A stretch of 64,000 nt of DNA from the NCBI RefSeq assembly GCF_001556105.1, contig NZ_LSIF01000099.1:1-64000 (forward strand). The letters run 5' to 3'. Below the pieces are notes generated by a model. The model saw only the letters and a list, made by a program, of their open reading frames with translations, did not search any database and was not told the origin of the DNA. Every line of letters begins with the position of its first letter. Position 1 is the first letter of the stretch. The stretch is from Pseudoxanthomonas mexicana. Its GTDB lineage: Bacteria > Pseudomonadota > Gammaproteobacteria > Xanthomonadales > Xanthomonadaceae. A program made the position numbers and the translations under genes. Shown here piece after piece: positions 9,335 to 18,304 of this stretch.

Positions 9335-10163
9335 GTCCTGGAGCCTGCGCACCTGGCTGCTTGCCGTCGTGGCGGGATGGGCGGTGCTCGCGGCGCTGCT
9401 GGCGCTGTTCGGCCTGGGCAGCCGCATCACGCCACTGCCGGCCGATCCTGGCCTGATCCAGGCGTTGCCGCGCCTGCCGCCCAGCACCCCCGAGCGCCTC
9501 GGCGCACTGAGCCAGTACGCGGACGTGGGCGCCCGCCCGCTGTTCTCCGAAGACCGTCGCCCCAAGCCGTTCTTCCTGTCGGGCGATGAAGCCGCCGCGC
9601 CTGCTTTCGACCTGGTACTCACCAGCGTGCTGATCACCCCGGCACTGGAGTTGGCGATCGTGCAGCCCTCGCAGGGCGGTGAAGGCTTGCGCGTGAAAGT
9701 CGGTGAATCGCCTGCCGGTTTCCCGGGATGGCGGCTGACGGAACTGGGCCCGCGCCGCGCCGTCTTCGATGGACCGGAGGGTCGTCGCGAACTGGAGCTG
9801 CGTGTCTTCGACGGTACCGGCGGGCAGCCTCCCACCGCCTTGTTGCAGGGGGCGCCTGGCGTCGCACCGATTGTGCCGCCGCCGGCCGCCGTCGCCCTGC
9901 CACCGGGCGCATCGGGCGCACCGGGCGGGCGCACCACCGGCGGCAACAGCCCACCGGCCGTCATGCCCGGTGCGCCTGCTCTCCCCTCGCCCGCGCCGCT
10001 GCCGGCAACGTCGCCATCGGCATCCGGGACGGCCGTGCCCCTTGCGACCGCCGACGACCAGATGGAACAGATCCGCCAGCGCATCGAACAGCGCCGCGCA
10101 CAGCTGCGGCAGCAGCAGGCGCAACCCACCACGCCGCCGGCAACGCCCGGCAAGACACAGTAG
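9324..10163 (+). CDS. xpsN: Type II secretion protein XpsN (GspC-like)
   Basis: XpsN takes the place of GspC in the Xanthomonas T2SS, linking the inner-membrane platform to the secretin. The 279-residue protein has one N-terminal membrane segment (about 9-29), then an HR-like periplasmic domain (about 65-170, including GARPLFSEDRRP, a signature shared with GspC). A Pro/Ala/Gly-rich linker follows (about 170-240). The tail contains a charged heptad stretch (QIRQRIEQRRAQLRQQQ) that could be a short coiled coil. No PDZ domain is seen. A separate gspC is absent, in line with this role. Confidence 0.85.
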   Translation: MRAESWSLRTWLLAVVAGWAVLAALLALFGLGSRITPLPADPGLIQALPRLPPSTPERLGALSQYADVGARPLFSEDRRPKPFFLSGDEAAAPAFDLVLTSVLITPALELAIVQPSQGGEGLRVKVGESPAGFPGWRLTELGPRRAVFDGPEGRRELELRVFDGTGGQPPTALLQGAPGVAPIVPPPAAVALPPGASGAPGGRTTGGNSPPAVMPGAPALPSPAPLPATSPSASGTAVPLATADDQMEQIRQRIEQRRAQLRQQQAQPTTPPATPGKTQ

Positions 10164-10172
10164 AGTGCCGGC

Positions 10173-12395
10173 ATGACGTTACGTGTGATCCTGTTTTCCC
10201 TCTGCCTGGGCCTGTTGGCCGGATGCGCCAGTGCGCCGCTGCCGGACGTGCGTCGCACGGCTGGCGACGCCTCGGGTGAGGCGGCGTCCGGCAATGCGCA
10301 GACCACGCCGCTGAAGGACGGTGAAGCCCCCGTCTCTGGTCCGCAGGCGCAGATCCGCCGCGGCAACGGGCAGATGATCAACCGCAGCGCGGCGGCGGCA
10401 CCGATGCCGTCGTTGGGCGGCGCGACCGGTGGTCCGGCCACGTTCAATTTCGAAGGCGAGTCCGTGCACGCCGTGGTCAAGGCCATCCTCGGCGACATGC
10501 TGGGGCAGAACTACGTCATCGCGCCCGGCGTGCAGGGCACCGTGACGCTGGGGACGCCCAAGCCGGTATCACCGGCGGAGGCGCTGAACCTGCTGGAGAT
10601 GGTGCTGGGCTGGAACAATGCGCGACTGGTCTACAGCGGCGGGCGCTACAACATCATCCCCGCCGACCAGGCGCTTGCCGGCAGCGTGGCGCCGCGTACC
10701 GGTCCTGCCTCCAGTGCGCGGGGCTACGAAGTGCGCGTGGTGCCGCTGCGCTTTATTTCCGCCACCGAAATGAAGAAGGTGCTGGAGCCGTATGCGCGGC
10801 CGAATGCGATCGTCAACGTCGACGCCACCCGCAACGTCATCACGCTCGCGGGCACGCGCACCGAACTGGAGAACTACCTGCGTACCGTCGAGATCTTCGA
10901 CGTGGACTGGCTGTCCGGCATGTCGGTGGGGGTGTTCCCGCTGCAGACCGGTCGCGCCACGCGCGTGGTCGCCGATCTGGAAAAGGTGTTCGGCAACGAC
11001 AGCAAGACGCCCAGCGCCGGCATGTTCCGCTTCATGCCGCTGGAAGGTGCGAACGCCGTACTGGTCATCACGCCGCAGGCCGCGTACCTGGACCAGATCC
11101 AGCAGTGGCTCGAACGTATCGACGGCGCGGGCGAGGGCAGCCGGCTGTTCTCGTACGAACTGAAGTACGTGAAGGCGCGCGAACTCGCGCAGCGACTTGC
11201 GGAAGTGTTCGGCTCGTCGGGCAGCAATGCCAACGGCGACAGCCGCTCCACCGGTGGTGCCGGTAACGTCTCGCTGATGCCGGGCACGGATCCGGTGCAG
11301 ATCAACGACGGTGGCATGAACAGCAGCGGCGGCTCGGTCGATTTCGGCAGCGGCAGTGGCAGCAGTGGCACCAGGGGATCGAGCAGCGGTAGCGGGCTGG
11401 GCGGCGGGACGCTGTCGCTGAACCAGCGCGATGGCGGCAATGGGGCCGTGACGCTGGAAGTGGATGGCAACCGCGTGGGCGTGGCCGCGGTGGAGGAGAC
11501 GAATACCCTGCTCGTGCGCGCCAGCCCGAGCGCCTGGCAGTCGATCCGCGAAGTGGTCGACAAGCTCGACGTGATGCCGATGCAGGTGCATATCGAAGCG
11601 CAGATCGCGGAAGTATCGCTGACCGGCGACCTGAGCTACGGTGTCAGCTGGTTCCTTGAGCGTGCGATGACCGACAACGGGCTGGGTCCTTTCGCCGCAC
11701 CGGGTGCGGGCGGGCCCAGCAAATGGAGCACGCTCGCCGGTAGCATCGGCGGCGTGAGCGGAGCGGGTGCGGTGTGGACGCTGGTCAAGAACGATGCGGC
11801 CGCCGTCATCACCGCGCTGGACGAAGTGAGCGATGTGCGCCTGCTGCAGACGCCGTCGATCTTCGTGCGCAACAACGCGGAAGCCACGCTCAATGTGGGC
11901 AGCCGCATCCCGATCTCGTCGGTGACCTTCAATCCCGGAGTCGGCACCAACAACACCTTCAGCCAGGTGCAGTACCTCGACACCGGCATCATCCTCAAGG
12001 TGCGCCCGCGCGTAACCAAGGATGGCGTCGTGTTCATGGAAATCGTGCAGGAAGTCAGCACGCCGGGCGACGTGCCGGACGAGAACGGCAACGTCCGCAT
12101 CAACAACCGCCGCTTCAAGACCGAAGCGGCGGTGCAGGCGGGTAATACCGTGATGCTGGCGGGCCTGATCAGCGACAGCGCGACGAACGGCTCGGCGGGC
12201 ATTCCCGGCCTGAGTCGGCTCCCGATCATCGGTGGCCTGTTCGGCAAGAAGACGACCAGCTCCGAGCGCAGCGAAGTCATCGTGCTGCTCACGCCGACCA
12301 TCGTCCGCAACCCGCAGGAAGCAAACGAGCTGACCGACGAATACGGCAAGCGGTTCCGCGCGCTGGAACCCTTGCACGCGCCGCGCACCAAGTGA
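10173..12395 (+). CDS. gspD: Type II secretion secretin GspD (XpsD), lipoprotein
   Basis: GspD forms the 15-mer outer-membrane channel of the T2SS. The 740-residue protein has a lipoprotein signal with the lipobox LLAGC, lipidated at Cys18. Periplasmic N0-N3 domains follow (FNFEGESVHAVVKAIL near 90). A Gly/Ser-rich insert lies at about 375-415 within the N3 region. The secretin domain is in the C-terminal third (VGSRIPISSVTF, TGIILKVRPRV, VMLAGLI, PIIGGLFG, VIVLLTPTIV). Being a lipoprotein, as XpsD is, it may not need a separate pilotin. It ends the secretion operon, but the stop overlaps the GTG start of the next gene. Confidence 0.97.
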   Translation: MTLRVILFSLCLGLLAGCASAPLPDVRRTAGDASGEAASGNAQTTPLKDGEAPVSGPQAQIRRGNGQMINRSAAAAPMPSLGGATGGPATFNFEGESVHAVVKAILGDMLGQNYVIAPGVQGTVTLGTPKPVSPAEALNLLEMVLGWNNARLVYSGGRYNIIPADQALAGSVAPRTGPASSARGYEVRVVPLRFISATEMKKVLEPYARPNAIVNVDATRNVITLAGTRTELENYLRTVEIFDVDWLSGMSVGVFPLQTGRATRVVADLEKVFGNDSKTPSAGMFRFMPLEGANAVLVITPQAAYLDQIQQWLERIDGAGEGSRLFSYELKYVKARELAQRLAEVFGSSGSNANGDSRSTGGAGNVSLMPGTDPVQINDGGMNSSGGSVDFGSGSGSSGTRGSSSGSGLGGGTLSLNQRDGGNGAVTLEVDGNRVGVAAVEETNTLLVRASPSAWQSIREVVDKLDVMPMQVHIEAQIAEVSLTGDLSYGVSWFLERAMTDNGLGPFAAPGAGGPSKWSTLAGSIGGVSGAGAVWTLVKNDAAAVITALDEVSDVRLLQTPSIFVRNNAEATLNVGSRIPISSVTFNPGVGTNNTFSQVQYLDTGIILKVRPRVTKDGVVFMEIVQEVSTPGDVPDENGNVRINNRRFKTEAAVQAGNTVMLAGLISDSATNGSAGIPGLSRLPIIGGLFGKKTTSSERSEVIVLLTPTIVRNPQEANELTDEYGKRFRALEPLHAPRTK

Positions 12396-13240
12396 CGCCG
12401 CCCGCCGCATCGTCGCTGCCCATCGTCCTGTTGCCGATCGGCAGCGACGACGACGCACTCGATGCCTGCCTTGCGGCGCTGGATGCGGGAACGCCCGCCG
12501 GAACCCGCCTGTGGCTGGCCGACGACGCGCAGGCCGGGCCGCGCGGACTGGCCATCATCGAGCGCTGGCTGGCGCGCACGCCCCTGCAGGCCGACTACAC
12601 GCGGCGACCGCGGATGCTGGGCGAAGTCGCGCACATCGACCAGATGCTGGCGGCGTGTGGCGACGCTGATGTCGTGGTGCTGGCGCCCGACGCACAGCCG
12701 CTGCCGGGATGGTTGCAGCAACTGGCGGCCTGCTTCGCGCGCGACGCCGCGATCGCCACTGCCACGCCATGGTGCAATGCAGGCGAAGCCGCCGCGTGGC
12801 CGCGGCTGGGCGAAGTCAGTCCGCCGCCGATGGATACCGAGCGCACCGCACACGCCTGCGCAGCCATGCCGCCACTGCATCCCGAACTTCCCGCGGCGGT
12901 GGCGCACGCCGTCGCCTTGCGCGGCAATGCGCGCAAGCGTGTCGGCGGGCTCGACGCCGCGAGTTACGGCTCGTGGTATGCCGCGCTGGTCGACCTGTCG
13001 CTGCGCCTGGCCGGACTCGGCTGGCGCAACGTGCTGTGCGAAACCGCCTTCGTCGCGCGTGGCGGCGAGGGCGGCCCGTCCGATGGCGACATGGATAGCC
13101 TCAATGCCCGCTGGCCGGCGTTCACGCCGCGGCTCGCCAATTTCCTGATGGAGGACCCGTTGCGCGTGCCGCGCGAACGGCTGGGCGACCTGTATACCGA
13201 AGCGGGATCGCCGGAGCGCCAGCGTGACCTCTTCGGTTGA
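12392..13240 (+). CDS. Glycosyltransferase-like protein, family uncertain
   Basis: A 282-residue protein starting at a GTG that overlaps the gspD stop. The N-terminus (SSLPIVLLPIGSDDDALDACLAAL) and the stretch DADVVVLAPDAQPLPGWLQQL resemble the nucleotide-binding half of GT-A glycosyltransferases; the DAQP could stand for the DxD motif. No clear catalytic base or acceptor motif can be assigned. No signal peptide or membrane segment is seen, so it should be cytoplasmic. It overlaps the following GT2 gene by 17 bases, suggesting joint action on a surface polysaccharide. Function is inferred and the activity may be degenerate. Confidence 0.55.
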   Translation: MTPPAASSLPIVLLPIGSDDDALDACLAALDAGTPAGTRLWLADDAQAGPRGLAIIERWLARTPLQADYTRRPRMLGEVAHIDQMLAACGDADVVVLAPDAQPLPGWLQQLAACFARDAAIATATPWCNAGEAAAWPRLGEVSPPPMDTERTAHACAAMPPLHPELPAAVAHAVALRGNARKRVGGLDAASYGSWYAALVDLSLRLAGLGWRNVLCETAFVARGGEGGPSDGDMDSLNARWPAFTPRLANFLMEDPLRVPRERLGDLYTEAGSPERQRDLFG

Positions 13241-14081
13241 GCCCGCCGGCATCGCGGCCGTCGTGGTGACCCACGAAAGCGCATCGAGCATCGACGACTG
13301 CCTGATGCGGCTGCGCGTGGCGCACGGCGTGCACGAGATCCGCGTGGTCGACAACGCCTCGACCGACGACACCATGGAAATCGTGCAGCGCCATGCGTTG
13401 CAGGATGCCCGCGTGCGCTTCATCGCCAATCCCGACAACCCGGGTTTCGCCGTCGGCTGCAACCAGGGCGCGCGCGATACGCTCGCGCCGTGGCTGGCGT
13501 TCGTCAATCCGGACCTGATGGTGGAAGCGGACACGCTCGCGCGCCTCCGCTCGCATGCGCATGATGCCGGTCGCGACATGCTGCTGGGTGTGGACCTGGT
13601 GGACGAGGAGGGCGTGCGTGATGCCGCCGCGAGGCGCCGCGATCCCGTATTCGCCGAGATGCTGCGCGCGCCGGGCGCGGCATCCAGGCTCGGCGTGCAA
13701 GTCGATGATGGGCAGGCGCTGCAACCGGTGGATGTCGTCTCGGGTGCGCTGATGCTGATGCCTCGTGCGCTCTTCGACGGGATCGGCGGATTCGACGAAG
13801 GCTACCGGCTGCATGCCGAGGACATGGATCTTTGCCGCCGCGCACGCGATGCAGGGGCTGTGGTCGCCGTCGCGAACGATATCCGCGTCCTGCACCTCCG
13901 CGGCGTCTCCAGCCGCGCACGCCCGGTGTTCGTGGAATGGCACAAGCACCGCGGCCTGTGGCGCTACTTCCGCACGTTCGAGGCCTCGCAGCGTGGTCCG
14001 TTCACGCGGATGGGCGTGTTCGCCGCCATCTGGCTGCATTTCGGGGCGGTGCTGGCGCGGATCATCCTGCGCCGACGCTGA
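13224..14081 (+). CDS. Family 2 glycosyltransferase (rhamnosyltransferase-like)
   Basis: This 285-residue protein has the GT2 signature order: VVVTHES at the N-terminus, IRVVDNASTDDTM, NPDNPGFAVGCNQGA, FVNPDLMVE (the DxD-like motif), then GALMLMPRALFDGIGGFDEGY and HAEDMDLCRRARDAG, which hold the catalytic Asp region. This pattern is typical of enzymes that add sugars to O-antigen or other envelope glycans. The start is a GTG inside the previous gene. A C-terminal hydrophobic stretch (MGVFAAIWLHFGAVLARIIL) may attach it to the membrane. The sugar donor and acceptor cannot be read from the sequence. Confidence 0.85.
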   Translation: MTSSVEPAGIAAVVVTHESASSIDDCLMRLRVAHGVHEIRVVDNASTDDTMEIVQRHALQDARVRFIANPDNPGFAVGCNQGARDTLAPWLAFVNPDLMVEADTLARLRSHAHDAGRDMLLGVDLVDEEGVRDAAARRRDPVFAEMLRAPGAASRLGVQVDDGQALQPVDVVSGALMLMPRALFDGIGGFDEGYRLHAEDMDLCRRARDAGAVVAVANDIRVLHLRGVSSRARPVFVEWHKHRGLWRYFRTFEASQRGPFTRMGVFAAIWLHFGAVLARIILRRR

Positions 14082-14087
14082 CGAGCG

Positions 14088-14480
14088 CTAGTCGCCCGAT
14101 ACCCGGTGACCGTGCCTGCGCAACGCCTGCAGGGCGAGGTCGAGCTGCGGTTCCTGCACGAGCACGTAGTCGGTATCGAACGTGGAGATCGCGAAGATGC
14201 CCACGCCGGCCGCTGCCAGCGGATCCAGTACCGCCTTGAGGATGCCGGTCAGCGCGAAGTCGAACGGCCCTTGCAGCTTGAACATGCGCCAGCCGCGCTG
14301 GCAGCGCACGTCCTCCGGCACCTGCGCTTCTTCGCAGACCAGCGACAGTTCGTCGTCGGTCCAGCCGGCATGGCGCATGCCGGCCGTGGGCCACCAGCCC
14401 GGGAGCGACGCGTCGGCAGGCAGTTGCGCCACTGCGTAGCGTTCGGGGAGCAGGGACAGCGTCAGCGAAGGTGCCGTCAT
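14088..14480 (-). CDS. Small ACT-domain protein
   Basis: A 130-residue cytoplasmic protein with the pattern of paired ACT domains (FDFALTGILKAVLDPLAAAGVGIFAISTFDTDYVLVQE). The same arrangement occurs in CASTOR-type and DUF-annotated bacterial ACT proteins that bind amino acids. Its start codon overlaps the stop of the upstream SLC13 permease (ATGA), so the two are made together. A role as a ligand-binding modulator linked to the transporter is possible but unproven. The true frame sits at the end of a much longer spurious frame that runs antisense-shifted through the permease gene. Confidence 0.75.
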   Translation of the reverse strand: MTAPSLTLSLLPERYAVAQLPADASLPGWWPTAGMRHAGWTDDELSLVCEEAQVPEDVRCQRGWRMFKLQGPFDFALTGILKAVLDPLAAAGVGIFAISTFDTDYVLVQEPQLDLALQALRRHGHRVSGD

Positions 14481-16345
14481 CCCGCGCGCCCGTTCCACCA
14501 GAACAACGCGTTGACCGCCAGCACGACGACGACGGTGTAGACCAGCGACAACGGGCCGCCGACACGCCACAACTGGCGTGAGGTGTAGTTGGCGGGGCCG
14601 ACGATCATCGAGATCACCGGATTCGACGCGGTCATCAGGTTGTTGGACGCCGACAGCGCCACGATCAGCGCGAAGGCGGTCGGATTGCCGCCCGCAGCCA
14701 GCGCCAGGTTGATCGCCATCGGCACCATCACGATGGTCGCGCCGACATGGCTGATGACCAGCGAGAAGGCGGTGGTCAGCAGGGCGATGGCGATCTCCAG
14801 TACCCACACGGGAATGCCGTCCGGCAAGCGTTCGACCGTGTGCCCGGCAACCCACGCCGCCGCACCGCTGCTGTCCATCGCCCAGCCGAGCGGGATCAGG
14901 CCCGCCATCAGGAACACCGTCTTCCAGTTGATCGCGCCGTAGGCCTCGTCCATGCGCAGCACGCCGGTCAGCAGCATGCCGGCCACGCCGGTCATCAGCG
15001 TCAGCGCGACCGGCAGCTTGGAGGTGAGCGCGATGATGATGGTGATGGCGAAGATGGTCATCGCGATCTTGAACTTGTGCGGCCGCTGTTCGCCCTTCGG
15101 GTAGTCGGTCACCACGACGAAGTCGCGGCTCTCCGCCGCCAGGCCGAGGTCCTGCCAGATGCTGTGGAACACCAGCATGTCGCCGGCGCGCAGCTTCTCG
15201 TCGCGGACGTTCTCGCGGATGACCTTCTTGTCGCGGTTGATCGCCAGCAGGCTGATGCCGTTCTGCTTGCGCAGGCGCAGCTCGCGCGCGGTCTTGCCGA
15301 TGAACTTCGACGTCGGCGGCACCACGGCTTCGGAAATGCCGGCGCGGCTGGGATTGAACAGGTCGCCGAAGTGGCGCAGCCGCGAGGACATGCGCAGGAA
15401 CTGGTTCTGCGCGAAATCGCTGATCTCCTGCCGCGCGCCCATCACGCCCAGCACGCTGCCGACCCAGATGCGCATGTCGGCCGGGGGCGCCAGCCGCGTG
15501 TCGTTGCCGGTCTGCAGGGCCAGCATCAGCGGCGCATCGTGCAGCGCTTCGGCTTCGCCCAGCGACATGCCCACCAGCGGGCTCTCGGCGCTGACCACCA
15601 GCTCGAACACGTCGCCCTCGATGCCGTAGGTGTTGGCGAAGTAGCTCTCGGTGCGCGCCGGTGTCACCGCGCCGTCGCTGTCCTGCGTCTCGTCCTTCAG
15701 CTTGCGGTCGCCGTAGAAGCGGAAGTACACCAGCGAGGCGATCACCAGCGCCAGGCCGATCGGCCACGGCGCGAACATGCGCAGCGGTTCCAGCGTCGCC
15801 ATGCCGGAGGGCAGATTGTTGTTGGCCGACACCAGCAGGTCGTTGAGCAGGATCAGCGGCGAGTTGCCGACCATGGTGAACGCGCCGCCCATGACGATGG
15901 CGGCGGCGATCGGCAGCAGCAGCCGCTGCATCGACAGCCCGGTGCGCGAGGACAGGCGCGAGGCGACCGGCATGAACAGCGCCATCACCGACGGGTTCTG
16001 CATGAAAGAGGAGTTGAGGCTGGCGATGGCGGTGGTCATCAGCAGCAGGCGCTGCTCGATGCCATGGCCGCGGCGCAGCAGCCACGACGCCAACCGGTTC
16101 AGCGCACCGGTGCGGTCCAGGCCGGCGCCGAGGATCATGGTGGCGATGATGCTCATCACCGCGTTGCCGGAGAAGCCGCCGAAGATCTCCTCCGGTGCGA
16201 TCAGGCCGGTGATGCCCAGCACCACCAGCACGACCAGCGCCACCAGGTCGGCGCGGATGCGTTCGAACAGGAACATCGCCATCGTGAAGCCGACCAGCCC
16301 GAGGACGAGCTTCATGTCGTTGGTCAGCGTCAGCGCGTTTTCCAT
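14477..16345 (-). CDS. SLC13/DASS-family permease with two RCK_C domains
   Basis: A 622-residue inner-membrane transporter. The N-terminal half (about 10-210) and C-terminal third (about 425-615) are hydrophobic and carry the family's repeated hairpin signatures, such as NSSFMQNPSVMALFMPV and SHVGATIVMVPMAINLAL. Between them (about 230-410) lie two soluble RCK_C (TrkA_C) domains (VFELVVSAESPLVGMSL and FIGKTARELRLRKQNGISLLAI). Family members carry dicarboxylates, sulfate or other anions with sodium; the RCK_C insert is typical of bacterial proteins of this group. The substrate cannot be predicted. The gene is followed by the ACT-domain gene in the same transcript. Confidence 0.88.
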   Translation of the reverse strand: MENALTLTNDMKLVLGLVGFTMAMFLFERIRADLVALVVLVVLGITGLIAPEEIFGGFSGNAVMSIIATMILGAGLDRTGALNRLASWLLRRGHGIEQRLLLMTTAIASLNSSFMQNPSVMALFMPVASRLSSRTGLSMQRLLLPIAAAIVMGGAFTMVGNSPLILLNDLLVSANNNLPSGMATLEPLRMFAPWPIGLALVIASLVYFRFYGDRKLKDETQDSDGAVTPARTESYFANTYGIEGDVFELVVSAESPLVGMSLGEAEALHDAPLMLALQTGNDTRLAPPADMRIWVGSVLGVMGARQEISDFAQNQFLRMSSRLRHFGDLFNPSRAGISEAVVPPTSKFIGKTARELRLRKQNGISLLAINRDKKVIRENVRDEKLRAGDMLVFHSIWQDLGLAAESRDFVVVTDYPKGEQRPHKFKIAMTIFAITIIIALTSKLPVALTLMTGVAGMLLTGVLRMDEAYGAINWKTVFLMAGLIPLGWAMDSSGAAAWVAGHTVERLPDGIPVWVLEIAIALLTTAFSLVISHVGATIVMVPMAINLALAAGGNPTAFALIVALSASNNLMTASNPVISMIVGPANYTSRQLWRVGGPLSLVYTVVVVLAVNALFWWNGRAG

Positions 16346-16378
16346 GTCGCGGTCGGTTTCCTGTTGCGTACTGCCGTA

Positions 16379-17113
16379 TTACTCGCGGTCGTACAGAAGA
16401 TCCCACACCCCGTGCCCGAGCTTCTGGCCACGGGTCTCGAAATGCGTCTGCGGCCGCCACTCGGGCCGCGGCACGCTGCCGCGCGGGCCGGCACGGTTGC
16501 TCAGGCCCGGCGTCGCGTCCAGCACGTCCCACATGTGTTCGGCATAGGCTTCCCAGTCGGTGGCGCCGTGCAGGCGACCACCTGGGCGCAGCTTGCGCGC
16601 GATCAGCGCGGCGAACTCGGGCTGCACCAGCCGGCGCTTGTTGTGGCGCTTCTTGTGCCACGGGTCCGGGAAGTAGATGCGCACTTCGTCCAGCGAGCCA
16701 TCGGCGACCTCGTGCTGCAGCACTTCCACCGCATCGTGGTGGTAGACGCGCACGTGGTCGCTGCCGTCTTCGGCCAGCGCGTTGAGCAGGCGGCCGACGC
16801 CGGGCGCATGCACTTCCAGGCCGATGTAGTCGCGCGCCGTGTCGTTCCTGGCAGCGAAGCGCAGCGCCTCACCGTTGCCGAAACCGATCTCCAGCACGCG
16901 CGGCGCGGTGCGACCGAACACTGCGTCGTAATCGCGCGGCGAGCCGGTGTAGTCCAGCCCGAAGCGTGGCCACTGCGTATCGAACGCGCGCTGCTGTGCG
17001 TCGGTGAAGCGGCCCTGCCTCAGCACGAAACTGCGGACCTCGCGGCGACCTTCGCTGGCCGTGAACGGCTTGGGCGGCGTCTTGGCGCCGGGGCTGGAAA
17101 ACGGGTCCGTCAT
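16379..17113 (-). CDS. trmB: tRNA (guanine-N7-)-methyltransferase TrmB
   Basis: TrmB methylates G46 in the variable loop of many tRNAs using S-adenosylmethionine. The 244-residue protein has the SAM-binding motif [11 protein letters not shown] (near 77), the family signature [17 protein letters not shown] (near 150) and the C-terminal TNFE-like motif read here as [17 protein letters not shown]. Length and order match the family. The start overlaps the thiG stop (TGATG), so it is the third gene of a thiS-thiG-trmB unit, an order I recall from other Xanthomonadaceae. Confidence 0.96.
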   Translation of the reverse strand: MTDPFSSPGAKTPPKPFTASEGRREVRSFVLRQGRFTDAQQRAFDTQWPRFGLDYTGSPRDYDAVFGRTAPRVLEIGFGNGEALRFAARNDTARDYIGLEVHAPGVGRLLNALAEDGSDHVRVYHHDAVEVLQHEVADGSLDEVRIYFPDPWHKKRHNKRRLVQPEFAALIARKLRPGGRLHGATDWEAYAEHMWDVLDATPGLSNRAGPRGSVPRPEWRPQTHFETRGQKLGHGVWDLLYDRE

Positions 17114-17907
17114 CAGCCGATCAGGCCATCGATCGGGCTGGAGGCCGAGGCGTTGCGCTTGCGCGGGATGCGACCGGCGAGGAAGGCTTCGCGGCCGGCT
17201 TCGACCGCCTTCTTCATGGCACTGGCCATCAGCACGGGATGCTTCGCGCCGGCAATGGCCGTATTCATCAGCACGCCGTCGCAGCCCAGTTCCATGGCGA
17301 TGGCGGCATCGGACGCGGTGCCGACGCCGGCATCGACCAGTATGGGCACCTTGGCGTTCTCGATGATTTCCAGCAGGTTGTACTTGTTCTGCACGCCCAG
17401 GCCGGAACCGATTGGCGCGGCCAGCGGCATCACCGCGACGCAGCCGATTTCTTCCAGGCGACGGGCCAGGATCGGATCGTCGCTGGTATAGACCATCACC
17501 TGGAAACCGTCGGCGACCAGCGTCTCGGCGGCGGCCAGCGTCTGCACGACATCGGGGTAGAGCGTCTTCTCGTCGCCCAGCACTTCCAGCTTCACCAGCG
17601 GGTGGCCGTCGAGCAGTTCGCGCGCCAGCCGGCAGGTGCGCACGGCGTCGGCGGCGGTGTAGCAGCCGGCGGTGTTGGGCAGGATCGTGTACTTGTCCGG
17701 CGGCAGCACGTCGAGCAGGTTGGGCTCGTTGGGCGACTGGCCCAGGTTGGTGCGGCGGATGGCGACGGTGACGATCTCGGCGCCCGCGGCCTCGGTGGCC
17801 AGGCGGGTTTCCTCGAAATCCTTGAACTTGCCGGTGCCGGTCAGCAGGCGGGAACGGTAGGTCTTGCCCGCGATCACCAGCGGGTCATGGGGGACGGTGT
17901 TCGACAT
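17113..17907 (-). CDS. thiG: Thiazole synthase ThiG
   Basis: ThiG forms the thiazole ring of thiamine from deoxyxylulose phosphate, dehydroglycine and the ThiS thiocarboxylate. The start at 17907 gives 264 residues, the normal length. The TIM-barrel motifs are clear: [30 protein letters not shown], the lysine region [15 protein letters not shown] that forms the imine with the sugar, [15 protein letters not shown] and [15 protein letters not shown]. The longer open frame upstream reads through thiS in another frame and is not the gene. thiS lies 56 bases upstream in the same direction. Confidence 0.97.
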   Translation of the reverse strand: MSNTVPHDPLVIAGKTYRSRLLTGTGKFKDFEETRLATEAAGAEIVTVAIRRTNLGQSPNEPNLLDVLPPDKYTILPNTAGCYTAADAVRTCRLARELLDGHPLVKLEVLGDEKTLYPDVVQTLAAAETLVADGFQVMVYTSDDPILARRLEEIGCVAVMPLAAPIGSGLGVQNKYNLLEIIENAKVPILVDAGVGTASDAAIAMELGCDGVLMNTAIAGAKHPVLMASAMKKAVEAGREAFLAGRIPRKRNASASSPIDGLIG

Positions 17908-17963
17908 GCGGCGATTATCGCCCATGTGATGCCGGTGCGTCCCACCGATGGCGACTCGGACGG

Positions 17964-18164
17964 TCAGCCGCCGCCGAGTGCGTGCACGATCTCGACGCGG
18001 TCGCCGGCCTGCAGCAGGTGCTGCGCGTGCTGCCCGCGCGGGATGATCTCGCCATTGACCTCGATCGCCACGCGACGCTCGCCCAGACCCTGCAGGTGGA
18101 GGAGGGCGGCGATCGTGCTCTGGTCGGGCAGGGCCAGCGGCTGCCCATTCAACTGGATATCCAT
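17964..18164 (-). CDS. thiS: Sulfur carrier protein ThiS
   Basis: A 66-residue ubiquitin-fold protein that carries sulfur as a C-terminal thiocarboxylate for thiazole formation. The start [12 protein letters not shown] and the end EIVHALGGG fit the family; the terminal Gly-Gly is the activation site, here with one extra Gly. The start at 18164 gives the usual length, while an upstream extension of 39 codons lacks similarity. No TPP riboswitch consensus is visible in the 140 bases shared with the divergent esterase gene. Confidence 0.93.
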   Translation of the reverse strand: MDIQLNGQPLALPDQSTIAALLHLQGLGERRVAIEVNGEIIPRGQHAQHLLQAGDRVEIVHALGGG

Positions 18165-18304
18165 GTCGGCATTGTCGCCGATGGTGCGGCCGCTTGCCGC
18201 ATTGCAGCGTGTGCGACGACGGGCTTGGTGGAACGATGCGCGCCATGCGCAGCCGTACGGCAGAGCCGGCGCGCAGCCCATCCATTCCTTGCCCCGGAGA
18301 TCCC

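Noticed and set aside
14747..17491. A 914-codon plus-strand open frame
   Set aside because: It is antisense to the SLC13 permease, trmB and thiG, has low-complexity composition (His, Arg, Gln rich) and no domain; it results from high GC content.
18165..18304. Possible TPP riboswitch before thiS
   Set aside because: The conserved CUGAGA and ACCUGAUCUGG type segments are not found on the minus strand here.
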